Shown: piece by piece, positions 48,486 to 58,947 of the stretch
Layout: the number at the start of each line of letters is the position of its first letter
Position numbering within the stretch: position 1 is the first letter of the stretch
Origin: Promethearchaeota archaeon
GTDB lineage: Archaea > Asgardarchaeota > Lokiarchaeia > Sigyniarchaeales > SOKP01
Direction: 5' to 3'
Assembly: GCA_019057865.1 (NCBI GenBank)
Contig: JAHLWP010000009.1
Coordinates: 1 to 64,000 of the forward strand
Length of the DNA stretch: 64,000 nt
Program-made: the position numbers and the translations under genes
Notes under the pieces: model-generated
The model's database searches: none
Told to the model about the DNA's origin: nothing
Seen by the model: only the letters and a program-made list of their open reading frames with translations

Positions 48486-50051
48486 ATGAATGAAATTCAA
48501 GAAAATTTCCAGTCTGTTACAGAATTTCGTCTGACCAAGAAGAAATTCCTTCTTAATTTGATAAAGTTACTCCCGAAAATGAGAAAAATTAGGAAGAGAG
48601 CCGAAAAAATTTTATCTGAAATTAAAATCCCAAAGTTAGAAGTAAAAGCACCTGCTAAAGATATTATTCAGAAGGATTTAGAAGATATTTGTAAGGTTCC
48701 ACACCGGAGGATAGGAACCAAGGAAGCTCATGAAATTGAAGATTTTTTGGTGAGTAAACTTCAAGAATTAGGATTGGAATCTGTTAAGAAGGAATCACTT
48801 GATATTATAAATTGGAGTGCTACTAACTGGCTATTAATGGTATCAACGAAAGATGAAAAAATTGAAGTCCCATGCTTTTATGTACTTAATACAGGATTTA
48901 CTAAAGATAATGGTATAACGGCTCCATTGGTCTATGTTGGAACTGGACAAGATAAAGACTTTAAAGAAAAAGATGTCCAAGATAAGATTGTAGTTGCAGA
49001 TATTGAATGTCCAACTTTACCTTTAGGCAAATTAATAAACATAGCAAAGCCATATTATGTTTCTGATCCCTCAAATTCAATTGATAAAACTACTGAAATG
49101 ACTTTAACTTTTGCTTTAATAAATTTTCCTCCTCAAGCTTTAGGTGGAAAAAGAAGAGAGGATTCTGTCTATTGGAAAGCATTCGATAGAGGAGCATTGG
49201 GATTAATCTTAATTCTAAGGGATTATTCTTCAAATATTAATAGTCATTGGGGCCCCTATGATGGAGTTATGAAACCTCTTCCTGCATTATACGTAGGGAA
49301 ATATGACGGAATAAAAATTCGAGAATTAGCACAAGAGGAACATTCTCAAGGTACAATAATCCTTGAAGGATTTAAAGAACCAAGTGTAGCTCATAATATT
49401 TGGGGCATTTTACCTGGAAATTCAGAAAAAATGATAATGATTTCCAGTCATCATGATTCAGCTTTTAAAGGAGCATCAGAAGATGGAACTGGAGTAGCTA
49501 TGGTATTAGCTCAATTAAGAGCTTGGTCAAAAATTCCTAAGAAAGAAAGACCGAGATCTTTATTGTTTTGTTTATCAGCAGGACATCTATATGCAGGGAT
49601 AGGAGCTGAAACTTTTGCACGCAAATATAAAAACACAATATTAAAAAACGTATTGGTTGATGTAAATTTAGAGCATTTATGCGCGAAAGAAGTTATAGAA
49701 GACCAAGAGACTCATAATTTCAAACTAACAGATAATTTAGCCTTGGGGGCTGTTTTTTTATCACAAAATGAAAACTTAGTTGCACAAACTATTAAGGCAT
49801 TTAAAGAATACAAGATTGAAAGAATGATATTAATTCCAGATAATTTTTTCGCAACACCTCCAATAGGAGAGGCAGGACATTTTGCAACTCAAGGAGATTT
49901 AAAAGTGATTCAGTGGATTCGATCTCCATATTACTTACTTACAGCCGAAGATACATTAGATAAAATTGATATAAATAAATTACATCCTACTGCTCAATGT
50001 ATAACTGATTTGATCAATTCCTTGATGTTAATGCCACAAGAGAAATTTTAG
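48486..50051 (+). CDS. M28-family metallopeptidase-like protein
   Basis: MISSHHDSAFKGASEDGTGVAMVLAQLRAWSKIPKKERPRSLLFCLSAGHLYAGIGAETFARK. Confidence 0.75.
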   Translation: MNEIQENFQSVTEFRLTKKKFLLNLIKLLPKMRKIRKRAEKILSEIKIPKLEVKAPAKDIIQKDLEDICKVPHRRIGTKEAHEIEDFLVSKLQELGLESVKKESLDIINWSATNWLLMVSTKDEKIEVPCFYVLNTGFTKDNGITAPLVYVGTGQDKDFKEKDVQDKIVVADIECPTLPLGKLINIAKPYYVSDPSNSIDKTTEMTLTFALINFPPQALGGKRREDSVYWKAFDRGALGLILILRDYSSNINSHWGPYDGVMKPLPALYVGKYDGIKIRELAQEEHSQGTIILEGFKEPSVAHNIWGILPGNSEKMIMISSHHDSAFKGASEDGTGVAMVLAQLRAWSKIPKKERPRSLLFCLSAGHLYAGIGAETFARKYKNTILKNVLVDVNLEHLCAKEVIEDQETHNFKLTDNLALGAVFLSQNENLVAQTIKAFKEYKIERMILIPDNFFATPPIGEAGHFATQGDLKVIQWIRSPYYLLTAEDTLDKIDINKLHPTAQCITDLINSLMLMPQEKF

Positions 50052-50135
50052 AACTAAAGTAAAATGACCCCCTATGATTATGAATTATATATATATCAAA
50101 TTAATTATAAAACCAAGTTTGGAGGTAAATAAGAA

Positions 50136-50927
50136 ATGCCAAAAGCTAAAGTTAATGGTTTTAATTTATATTACGAGATTCACGGTGAAGGTTTTCCGCT
50201 TTTAATGATTCTAGGTTTATCTGAAAATGTTTATTGGTGGGATCCTCCTCTTATAGAAGAACTTTCAAAGAGCTTCAAAGTAATTGTATTTGATAATAGA
50301 GACGTTGGACGGAGTGATAAAACTGAAGGTGAATTGACATGTAAAATGATGGCTGATGATATAGTTGGATTAATGGACGCTTTAGATATCAATAGGGCAC
50401 ATATTTTAGGTCATTCTATGGGTGGTTATATCTCTCAAGAGTTAGTTCTTAATTACCCTGAGCGAGTTGAAAGACTTATTCTTTGTTCTTCAGGTTGTGG
50501 TGGTTCAAAAGCACCTCTAATAAATCCTAAAACGCTGCGTTTTTTAATGAAATTATCTCGACGAGAGCATACAAGAAAATTGGTTGAAGAAGGGGTGCCG
50601 CATATGTTCTCAGATGATATTATAAAGAATAATCCTGAGTATATAGACAAAAAAATTGACGATATACTCATAATTCCAACGGGTCCAGATGTTTTTAAGC
50701 GGCAAATAGCTAGTTTTAATTCATATAGGCGATTGAAAAACATAAAAGTACCTACTTTAATACTACATGGTAAGAAAGATATTATTTTACCCCCTGGAAA
50801 TGCTGAAATCTTTGCAGAAAAAATATCTGGGGCAAAACTCATATATTTTGAGAATAGTGCACATATGATATTTATGGAGGAACCAGTAAAATTTGCAGAG
50901 ATAGTACTTGAATTTCTTAAAGGATAA
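50136..50927 (+). CDS. Alpha/beta hydrolase
   Basis: VIVFDNRDVGRSDKTEGELT, ILGHSMGGYISQELVLNYPERVERLILCSSGCGG; GGAGGT SD. Confidence 0.92.
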   Translation: MPKAKVNGFNLYYEIHGEGFPLLMILGLSENVYWWDPPLIEELSKSFKVIVFDNRDVGRSDKTEGELTCKMMADDIVGLMDALDINRAHILGHSMGGYISQELVLNYPERVERLILCSSGCGGSKAPLINPKTLRFLMKLSRREHTRKLVEEGVPHMFSDDIIKNNPEYIDKKIDDILIIPTGPDVFKRQIASFNSYRRLKNIKVPTLILHGKKDIILPPGNAEIFAEKISGAKLIYFENSAHMIFMEEPVKFAEIVLEFLKG

Positions 50928-50975
50928 TTAATTTGTCTTTTTCCAATAGTTAAACGAAACCGTAATGAATCTGAA

Positions 50976-51410
50976 TTAAAATTCAAACCTACATTTAGTA
51001 CAAACTCTCTTTTTTGCATAGATGCGTCTTGGAATATAGCTAATAATCTTAGATTTATCATCCTCTTCTCTAATAGCAAAACCCATCGCACCACAGTTAG
51101 GGCATAGCCTTTTTAGCGTGCTAGTAACTACACCGGAAGGAGTTGTAGGGGGTGCTTGTTGTGTTGGTACTGTTGGGGTAGGTACTGTTGGTGTATACGA
51201 TTGCTGGCTTGGGTAAGATGGTGGAGTTGGCTGGAGTGATACGTTTTGAATTTGAGCTTTTAATTGGCTGTTCTCATTTAGTAATTTGGTTATTTGATTT
51301 TCCTGTTGAGTGACAAGTACTTGATAATATTGAACTTGATTCCATAATTTTGTGATTTGATTCGACAATTTATTAATTATTGTTTCATAATCGGATTCGG
51401 GATCATCCAT
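50976..51410 (-). CDS. Coiled-coil, Pro/Thr-rich linker, zinc-ribbon protein
   Basis: VTQQENQITKLLNENSQLKAQIQ; PTPPSYPSQQSYTPTVPTPTVPTQQAPPTTPSG; LCPNCGAMGF...RVCTKCRFEF. Confidence 0.55.
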   Translation of the reverse strand: MDDPESDYETIINKLSNQITKLWNQVQYYQVLVTQQENQITKLLNENSQLKAQIQNVSLQPTPPSYPSQQSYTPTVPTPTVPTQQAPPTTPSGVVTSTLKRLCPNCGAMGFAIREEDDKSKIISYIPRRIYAKKRVCTKCRFEF

Positions 51411-51431
51411 ATTGCTATATATTCTTTCCTC

Positions 51432-51455
51432 ACATTCGACAATATTGTCGCATGT
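51432..51455. promoter_or_regulatory. 24-bp imperfect palindrome, possible operator of the gene at 50976..51410
   Basis: ACATTCGACAATATTGTCGCATGT; the core CGACAATATTGTCG is a perfect palindrome, 22 nt upstream of the minus-strand start. Confidence 0.5.
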
Positions 51456-51619
51456 TCCTATTGTACTTAGTTTGTACTAAAATATAAATATTATTAGATT
51501 GAATTTTTTGCATAATTTAACAATTGACAGTTAAATATAAAAATCTTTATCTAAAGATATTATAGAATGAGTACATTCTAAGTAAATAAATTTAAAAACA
51601 TAAATAATTTGAGTGAAAT

Positions 51620-52075
51620 ATGCCTAATGTTAATATTAATGATACCGAGTTGTATTATATTGAACATGGTTCGGGAACTCCCTTTTTAGTTATGCATGGG
51701 GGCTTAGGAGTTGATCATACCTATTTTCGTCCAGCACTTGATCCTTTGGGTGATATTTTCAAACTGATTTTTTATGATCATAGAGGTCATGGTCGTTCTG
51801 GGCGACCACCAATCAATACAATTACGTATGAGCAACTTGCTGATGATGCTAATGCATTGAGAGAGACCTTAGGTTATGATAAAATTGGAGTTATAGGGGA
51901 TTCTGCTGGCGGATATATTGCATTGCACTATGCAATTCGCCATCAAAAAAACATCAGCTATCTGACGCATTTAAAATGCTCCAAAAAGAAGTCGCACGAG
52001 ATTCTGCAATTGCGCAAAAATATGATGATTAATATTAATCTGAAAAAAAGATATTTTTATAAATTTAGAATTTAA
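51620..52075 (+). pseudogene. C-terminally decayed alpha/beta hydrolase
   Basis: HGGLGVDHTYFRPALDPLGDIFKLIFYDHRGHGRSGRPP...IGDSAGGYIALHYAIRHQ, then frame disruption. Another frame gives AFKMLQKEVARDSAIAQKYDD. Confidence 0.7.
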
Positions 52076-52084
52076 AATTTATAA

Positions 52085-53134
52085 TTACATTTTAAATGGT
52101 AATTTTGTATTAGAAGGAATTGTATCGATGTATTTCTTTCTAAATTCTTCATTTAACATAGGGCATTCTTTTTTCACCCATTCTTCCCAAAACATTGGAT
52201 TGTCCCACATTCTATCTAAAATTGTTTTCAGAGGTTCTTCCCTGACGTTTCCGAAAGTAAGCGGCATAAAGCAACAAGGCTGGACATCGCCATAAGGTGA
52301 AATATAAAAATACAATTGATCTGCTACTCCCCTGCATTGGCTTGAAGTTTGGGTTTGAAAATAGAAATCACGACAAACATAGGGAAAATCTACAATTTTT
52401 CTAACTGTTCGCTCTTCTTCCTGTGTTAGTGCTACTTCAGGATGATATAGCCATCTTCCCGCGGGAGTAGGTAATAAATATCTTACTCCATTAGCTCCAA
52501 GATCTTTTGCCAATTGGATGACCTTTTCAAACTCCCCATTAGCTAAATTTTCCTTCGTTATATAAGTAGATAAAGTACATTTTAGTCTCGCATCAAGTGC
52601 ATTTTTTATACCTTGTACAGCTTTCTCAAAAGTCCCTTTCACACCTCGTAATTCATCGTGCATTTCTGGAATAGGACTATCGATACTTACATAGAGCATT
52701 TCTAAGCCGTGTTCTTTTAATTGTTTTGCGTAATCTCTCGTAATTTTTAATCCATTTGTATCACAGAAGACGTATACAGATCTCTCTGAAGCATACTTTA
52801 TTAATTCCATGATATCTGGTCTCATGGTTGGCTCACCACCAAAAAAGTTAACTACAAACGCTTTAGCTGATTGATCTAGCACATCCTTAATTTCATCCGT
52901 TGATAGCTCTCTATTTGGCTCATTTTCGTAACTACCGACACAACAATGTGGACATGTAAGTTGACAGTTATACGTTATACCAAACATGAGATAAAAGACA
53001 TCAGCTCCTCCTCTTACGCCTCCTCTTTCTTCATTAAACCACTTAGATATAAGTTCCTGGTTATAAGTTAATGGAATTTTATATTCTTCCCATAGATTAT
53101 CTTCTTCCGAAAATCTTTCATCTTCTATTTCCAT
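52085..53134 (-). CDS. Radical SAM/SPASM-like protein
   Basis: CQLTCPHCCVGSYENEPNRELSTDEIKDVLDQ, VNFFGGEPTMRPDIMELI, C-terminal SQCRGVADQLYFYISPYGDVQPCCFMPLTFGNVREEPL. Confidence 0.88.
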   Translation of the reverse strand: MEIEDERFSEEDNLWEEYKIPLTYNQELISKWFNEERGGVRGGADVFYLMFGITYNCQLTCPHCCVGSYENEPNRELSTDEIKDVLDQSAKAFVVNFFGGEPTMRPDIMELIKYASERSVYVFCDTNGLKITRDYAKQLKEHGLEMLYVSIDSPIPEMHDELRGVKGTFEKAVQGIKNALDARLKCTLSTYITKENLANGEFEKVIQLAKDLGANGVRYLLPTPAGRWLYHPEVALTQEEERTVRKIVDFPYVCRDFYFQTQTSSQCRGVADQLYFYISPYGDVQPCCFMPLTFGNVREEPLKTILDRMWDNPMFWEEWVKKECPMLNEEFRKKYIDTIPSNTKLPFKM

Positions 53135-53363
53135 TTATAATCCCACTATTTTTCTTTGGAATAAAGATTGATAGGTGAATAGATGATATTAGACTTTATA
53201 AGGATGATTATTGATTTTATTAATTTATTAAATAAATCCAAAAAAAAGATTTTTAACTAGTTAATTACCTTAATTAAGATATATTTACTAATGATGTTAA
53301 GAAATGATGGATAGAGATAACCTCGAAGAATAACAATGCAAAAAATTAGAAAAAAAAAATTTC

Positions 53364-54245
53364 TTATAAACCTTTATAGATTTTGAAACCTTGGCTAAGC
53401 CAGTATGTAACTCCTTTAACTAGCATTTCAGGAAATTGCTCAAGAGTGGATTTAGGAATTAATTTTTCAAAAACATTTTCAATTAAATAGGGAACATCGT
53501 CCAAATGGTCTGTATTCTCTTCAAATGCTTTCCAATATAGCTCATAATTTGCTATAGATTCGTCAAGAATACTTTTAGCCTCCTCGTCATAAATATAACC
53601 AAAATGATCTAAACTCATAGTCTCATAATCAATTTTTTTAAGTTTATCGATTGCTTTAAGATAAGCCTCAAGATTCCATTTAGGGGGCAAAAATGGAGGG
53701 ACGAATACATTATCTTCAACTTTCATCCCAATTATATCTCCTACGAATAAATTTTTATTTTTTTCATCAAGGATGGAAATATCATCATTCATATGACCTG
53801 GTGTCTCAAAAATTTTCAATGTTATTCCATCTAAATCAACAGTATCACCTTCTTTAAGTGGTATAATATCATCTTCAATATTGTTGAAGGGACCAGACTC
53901 AAAAACGTCGTTAAAAGATTGATCCCTTAAGTTGGGAATTGCAGCTTCAGATGCATATATTTCAATTTCTTTTCCTAATTTCTTAGCTCTCTGGCTTAGA
54001 AAAGGTATTGCTTGAACATGATCCCAATGAGAATGGGTAATAATAATTATATCAGGGGGGAAAAAATTCAATCCTTTTAGCTTTTTAAGGGTTTTACGTG
54101 CTTCAATATGAGTTCCTGAATCTATTAAACATTTTTTTCCTGCTTCTATAAGATATATAGACATTATTCTTGGAATTCCCATCATCTCAGCGTCGATTAG
54201 TGTTGTATCCTCATTAACTTTTCCTGGTGTTCTATTAGCAGTCAT
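53364..54245 (-). CDS. Metallo-beta-lactamase fold hydrolase
   Basis: CLIDSGTHIEARKTL...IIITHSHWDHVQAIPFL...ETPGHMNDDISIL. Confidence 0.92.
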   Translation of the reverse strand: MTANRTPGKVNEDTTLIDAEMMGIPRIMSIYLIEAGKKCLIDSGTHIEARKTLKKLKGLNFFPPDIIIITHSHWDHVQAIPFLSQRAKKLGKEIEIYASEAAIPNLRDQSFNDVFESGPFNNIEDDIIPLKEGDTVDLDGITLKIFETPGHMNDDISILDEKNKNLFVGDIIGMKVEDNVFVPPFLPPKWNLEAYLKAIDKLKKIDYETMSLDHFGYIYDEEAKSILDESIANYELYWKAFEENTDHLDDVPYLIENVFEKLIPKSTLEQFPEMLVKGVTYWLSQGFKIYKGL

Positions 54246-54487
54246 TAAATCATTTCACCTCTTTTCTTAAATAAAGATGCATAGTTGAAAAGATTATATC
54301 AGAATTTATAAGGCTAATTGTTATGAGAGAATATTAATAATTTTATGAGCTAATAAACTATTAAGATTTTTCTCTTAATGATGATTAATTATAACTTATC
54401 TGAAAGGCTCTTTTTTAATATTTAAGCGTTTTATTTAAATACTACCTTAATCTCAATTTAAATAGTTAATATTCTAGGTGGATACAA

Positions 54488-55237
54488 ATGAAAAATATGA
54501 TAGTTTGGGGTCATAGGGGTGCAGGATTAAGAGAAGTTGAAAATACATTAATATCGTTCAGAAAAGCTGTTGAAATGGGGGTTGATGGTATTAAAACAGA
54601 AGCTCAATTATCAAAAGATGGAGAAATAATCCTTCAATTCTTACCATTTCTAATAATCAATAACAATAAAATTTCGATTAAAGATTTAAATCTTGAAGAG
54701 ATTAAACAAGTTAAGCTGGAGAATGGTGATGAGATTCCTACCCTTCGTGAAATGTTTGAAGAATTTAAAAATACAATCGTGTATTGCTTTGACATAAAAG
54801 AGGTTGAAACAGGGATAAAAATAATAGATTTAGCAAAAGAATATGATCTTCTTGAAAAAATTGAAATTACTAAGCCAGCTACTCATACAGGCTCAATTGA
54901 TTCATTTTTTAAGCCATTGAGGGAGAAAAGCAGAGAAGTTACTTTAGTGATTTCTTTTTTTAATGATAAACAAATAATGGAAAACAATTATTCAGTGTTA
55001 AAAAAGTTAAAAGAACTAAATGTTCAAGTTGTAAATTTACTTCACCATCGATTTAATTTAGAAGTCTTCGAACAAGTAAAGAAAGCTGGCTTTAAATTTT
55101 ATCTCTGGGCCGTTCTTTTTAAATATTTTATGAAGAAGTACATTAATTTGAGTTACGATGGATATAAAATTGATGGAATCTTCACAAACTTTCCTGATAA
55201 ATTAGTAAACTTAAGAACAGAAGTTCAATACTTATAA
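54488..55237 (+). CDS. GDPD-like protein, probably catalytically degenerate (paralog of 3034..3786)
   Basis: MIVWGHRGAGLREVENTLISFRKAVEMGVDGIKTEAQLSKDGEIILQFLP; GGTG-N7-ATG. Confidence 0.78.
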   Translation: MKNMIVWGHRGAGLREVENTLISFRKAVEMGVDGIKTEAQLSKDGEIILQFLPFLIINNNKISIKDLNLEEIKQVKLENGDEIPTLREMFEEFKNTIVYCFDIKEVETGIKIIDLAKEYDLLEKIEITKPATHTGSIDSFFKPLREKSREVTLVISFFNDKQIMENNYSVLKKLKELNVQVVNLLHHRFNLEVFEQVKKAGFKFYLWAVLFKYFMKKYINLSYDGYKIDGIFTNFPDKLVNLRTEVQYL

Positions 55238-55245
55238 GAAAAAAA

Positions 55246-56169
55246 TTATTCCTCTTTAATAGATTTTTGAATATATTCCTTCATTCCCTTTATGCTATTT
55301 GATATAAACTTTTTTTCTCTTTTTTTAATTTCTTCATCAAATAGGATTACATTAGCAAAATTCTTATCTTTTTTCATTAATTCTTTAATTACGTGATCCT
55401 CAAAATCCAATTGTTCTCTCTTGATTAACGTATTCTCTATAACTTGTTTCCATATTGTTAATTGTTCTTTTGCAATCTTAAGCATTTGCTCTGCATTATC
55501 TCTAATTCCGTAATGGGCATAACAAATCTTAACATCTGCCAAATTTAAGGAAAGTAGTTTGTCAAGTGAGGCTATAGCAATATCATAATTAAAGATGGGT
55601 GGAGTTGCTGGTCGAATGTAGAATTTATTTTGTATGGGAAAGTGAACGCCTGCTGCATCTCCAATAAATAAATATCTCTGAAAGAGGTAAGAAAGATGAT
55701 GTGATGCATGTCCTATGGTTTCGATTGCTTTTATTTCTTGTCTCCCAATATTTTCCTGAAATGTTATTTTATTTTCTGGTACTGGTATAATTTCACCATA
55801 CATATCTGCTACTTCACCTAGCACCTTCTTACTGGCATTCCATAAATTCTCGGGGTTAATAAGATGTTTCATGCCTCGTGGATGACATATAACATGAGCT
55901 CTTGGGAAAAAGGAAAGAAGTTTTCCTGTTCCTCCTGCATGATCAATGTGAATATGAGTTAAAAGAATGTAATTGAGATTCTTTTTAGTAATTCCAATGG
56001 ATGCTAACTTTTCCTTTAGAAAATATATTGTTGACGCTGGACCTGGATCTACTATAAAGCACAAATCTTTATCTTTATAGACCCAAGTACTTATAAAATT
56101 GCTAAAACCTGCTCTTGGTTGTTCTAGATCGATATGATAAAGAGAATCATCAACTTTTTTAACAGCCAT
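55246..56169 (-). CDS. Metallo-beta-lactamase fold hydrolase
   Basis: YILLTHIHIDHAGGTGKLLSFFPRAHVICHPRGMKHL, GHASHHLSYLF, FIGDAAG. Start set to MAVKKVDDSLYHID. Confidence 0.9.
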   Translation of the reverse strand: MAVKKVDDSLYHIDLEQPRAGFSNFISTWVYKDKDLCFIVDPGPASTIYFLKEKLASIGITKKNLNYILLTHIHIDHAGGTGKLLSFFPRAHVICHPRGMKHLINPENLWNASKKVLGEVADMYGEIIPVPENKITFQENIGRQEIKAIETIGHASHHLSYLFQRYLFIGDAAGVHFPIQNKFYIRPATPPIFNYDIAIASLDKLLSLNLADVKICYAHYGIRDNAEQMLKIAKEQLTIWKQVIENTLIKREQLDFEDHVIKELMKKDKNFANVILFDEEIKKREKKFISNSIKGMKEYIQKSIKEE

Positions 56170-56287
56170 AAATATCAAATTAAAATTTTCTAAACTCAAA
56201 AATATGAGGAGGATAATTTAAGGAAAGATAAAAATCCAATGATAAGTAAATAAAGAACGATTAGAAAAAGATAAATGTCTGAGAGTT

Positions 56288-57559
56288 TTATTTAGAAATT
56301 TCTGCAGTCCGATAATCTACATTAGGAAGTTTTGCGATCGAGTAAGGAAGTGTTGCATCATCAGGAATCGGATCGATATAAAAATGACGGAATTTATGAT
56401 GCTGCATCCTGCAGAACGTACTTCGATGATTAAAGGCAGGATGCCTCGCCATCCTTATCCAGATCTTTTTTAGAGGCTCTTTGCGGATATTTCCAAAAGA
56501 AATGGGACAAAAATCACAAGGTGCAATATCTCCGTAAGCAGAAGCATAATACTGTATATTTGCTGCCAGACACCCAATACCTGCAAGATTTGCTTCTATA
56601 GAGTTTTGCCATGACTGAGAAGACAGAGGAGGAACAATCTTATTTTTGAATATATTAGCTGAAAATTCATATATTTCATCACGCAGCTTCCAAGTCAGCA
56701 ACTCGTCTATATTATGCAACATATTTCCTGTAGGGACACCATCAAAAAGAATTATGTTATGAACACCGAGTTTCTGACCAAGTTTATGTAGTTTTTTATA
56801 CATTCCCTGTTCTGTATTAGAACGAATGGCATAAGAAGAGAGACCAACAAATACTCCTTTTTCTTTCAATCTCTTAAGGCCCTTTATAGCCGCCTCATAA
56901 AGCCCTGGCACACCTCTCACACTATCATGTTCTTCAGGAATGGGACTATCAATACTTACAAAGATTGAATATAGACCTGCATCGACCAATTTTTGCACAT
57001 TTTCATCTGTGAGAAATTGTCCATTTGTAAACATAATAGGCATAGTCTTTCGCTTATCTACATATGAAATAAGTTCGAAAATATCATCTCTTAGCAAAGG
57101 TTCTCCTCCAGTGAAGGCCAAAATTGTCACACCAAGTTTTTGACTATCATCTATGAGTTTTTTTGCTTCTTCGGTAGTGAGTTCTTGTACATCTTTTCTT
57201 AAATGCTTTCCCGCACTACAATGAACGCACTTACACTGGCACCTATAAGTCACTGCGAAAGTCATTGCAATGGGAACGCGCCATGGTAATAAATGAGATT
57301 TTATTAACCCTCTAAATGCACGCAATTGTGGACGACTTCCAATAGGAGGCGCAAAGGTATTTGGAACTATTTTCCCTTTCCATCTTCCAAGATTATAATT
57401 TTTGTAAAATCCTGCTTGTAAAATAAGCATTACAAGTAGACGTAGTTTTTTAATGAGAGGATTTAAAATACCTGTACCAATAATCTCGCCATCGTCGAGC
57501 ATTTTGAAGCTTATGAGGTTTCTCCCAAATATTTTCAAAAATACTTGTTCTTTTTCCAT
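56288..57559 (-). CDS. Radical SAM/SPASM-like protein
   Basis: YRCQCKCVHCSAGKHLRKDVQELTTEEAKKLIDDSQKLG, AFTGGEPLLRDDIFELISYV, ...GDIAPCDFCPISFGNIRKEPLKKIW. Confidence 0.9.
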   Translation of the reverse strand: MEKEQVFLKIFGRNLISFKMLDDGEIIGTGILNPLIKKLRLLVMLILQAGFYKNYNLGRWKGKIVPNTFAPPIGSRPQLRAFRGLIKSHLLPWRVPIAMTFAVTYRCQCKCVHCSAGKHLRKDVQELTTEEAKKLIDDSQKLGVTILAFTGGEPLLRDDIFELISYVDKRKTMPIMFTNGQFLTDENVQKLVDAGLYSIFVSIDSPIPEEHDSVRGVPGLYEAAIKGLKRLKEKGVFVGLSSYAIRSNTEQGMYKKLHKLGQKLGVHNIILFDGVPTGNMLHNIDELLTWKLRDEIYEFSANIFKNKIVPPLSSQSWQNSIEANLAGIGCLAANIQYYASAYGDIAPCDFCPISFGNIRKEPLKKIWIRMARHPAFNHRSTFCRMQHHKFRHFYIDPIPDDATLPYSIAKLPNVDYRTAEISK

Positions 57560-57849
57560 GGAAACACCAAATTTCTTTTAAGTATTTTACTATTCTAGCT
57601 AATTTATTAATCTTATTAAAACTTGTAAAAAAAATTAATAATTATTCAATAAATCTTTATTTGCCTAATATTAGCCCTAAAATATATTAAATGGCTTCTT
57701 AGAATATCAAATGGTATTATTTCAATGGAAATTTATTCATGATCTTTTTTAGTATTCCTTCTTAGTAAAAAAATTAAAATGTATCGGTCAATTTTTTCTT
57801 ATATTAATTCTTTTTTATTTTTTGATTTAAAATTAATCGTGTAAATACC

Positions 57850-58653
57850 ATGTCAATATTAGGAATAGATTATGATAAATGTAGTAATTGTGGAATCTGC
57901 TTAACTACATGTTTTATGTTTAGATGGGATAAAGAGCAAGAAAAAGTTATCTTTAGTGATTCTTATAACTTATGTAATTTATGTGCTCATTGTATTGCTA
58001 GGTGTCCTGAAGATGCTATTCAACATGAGGGTATAGGGGAGGCATTTGAATATGAAGGTGTTGCTAAACCTGAAACAATTGCCTCATACGATACTATTTA
58101 CAAATTTCTCAGAGCGAATAGGTCAGTTCGACTTTATAAAAAGAAAAAAGTACCACCTGAAATACTGAGGAAGGTTTTTCAAGCAATGGAGAATGCGCCT
58201 ACTGGAGATAATAGAAGAACAGAGAACTTTTCGATTATATCAAATACTGAGCAAATAAAAAAACTTTCTGATGCTATTCAAGAGGAATTATTAAATCATC
58301 CTTTAACAAAGGAAAGATACACACGAGTTTTTCGAATTCTTGGAAAAGTTTTCCGTAGTCCTATATTTTTTGATGCTCCGCATGTAATTTTCATAGATTC
58401 TCCCGAACATCATGAAGTAGAGGCAAATAACATAGGAATTATTATTACCTATGGAAGATTAGCTGCTCAAGCACTTGGCTTAGGTACATGTTGGAATGGT
58501 TGGTCACAAATTGCAATGAATTCTAACCCTGAAATTAAAAAGTTAGCTAATATTGATGGAAAAGGAATCGGGGCGTTCATTATAGGATATCCTGCTGTTA
58601 AATTTGTTCGTTCTCCACCACGTGCTCCAAAAGAAATTAAAGGTTTAGAGTAA
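57850..58653 (+). CDS. Ferredoxin-nitroreductase fusion (paralog of 45419..46231)
   Basis: CSNCGICLTTCFM, CNLCAHCIARCP, RANRSVRLYKKKKVPPEILRKVFQAMENAPTGDNRRTENF. Confidence 0.9.
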   Translation: MSILGIDYDKCSNCGICLTTCFMFRWDKEQEKVIFSDSYNLCNLCAHCIARCPEDAIQHEGIGEAFEYEGVAKPETIASYDTIYKFLRANRSVRLYKKKKVPPEILRKVFQAMENAPTGDNRRTENFSIISNTEQIKKLSDAIQEELLNHPLTKERYTRVFRILGKVFRSPIFFDAPHVIFIDSPEHHEVEANNIGIIITYGRLAAQALGLGTCWNGWSQIAMNSNPEIKKLANIDGKGIGAFIIGYPAVKFVRSPPRAPKEIKGLE

Positions 58654-58736
58654 AATTATCCCTCTATAAAAGCTAAGTAGATTGTAAGAGTTTTTCTCTT
58701 TTAGATCGAAATATTTATATATGAAAATATCATATA

Positions 58737-58765
58737 GTTCTATATAGAACAGTTCGATATGGAAC
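58737..58765. promoter_or_regulatory. Tandem palindromic operator-like element
   Basis: GTTCTATATAGAAC-A-GTTCGATATGGAAC, just downstream of a TATA-like ATATTTATATATG (58711..58723) and upstream of the 58786..60829 gene set. Confidence 0.65.
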
Positions 58766-58785
58766 AATATAAATAGATCAAAAAA

Positions 58786-58947
58786 ATGGATAAGACCAGA
58801 TATTCTTGTGAAAATATTTATTTTGAGTTTCTCAATAATGGAAGAACTCAGAAAGATGATGATGATGAAATAAGGAGAAAAAGAGTTTCTGAACTGTTTA
58901 AAAAAATTAGATACAATGTTAATGATAGAATAAGGTGTGAAAAATAG
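58786..58947 (+). CDS. Small 53-aa ORF, hypothetical, first gene of the MarR-containing operon
   Basis: MDKTRYSCENIYFEFLNNGRTQKDDDDEIRRKRVSELFKKIRYNVNDRIRCEK*. Confidence 0.4.
   Translation: MDKTRYSCENIYFEFLNNGRTQKDDDDEIRRKRVSELFKKIRYNVNDRIRCEK

Noticed and set aside
50453-51094. Minus-strand 213-aa ORF overlapping the alpha/beta hydrolase
   Set aside because: Antisense to a clear hydrolase; no domain motifs.
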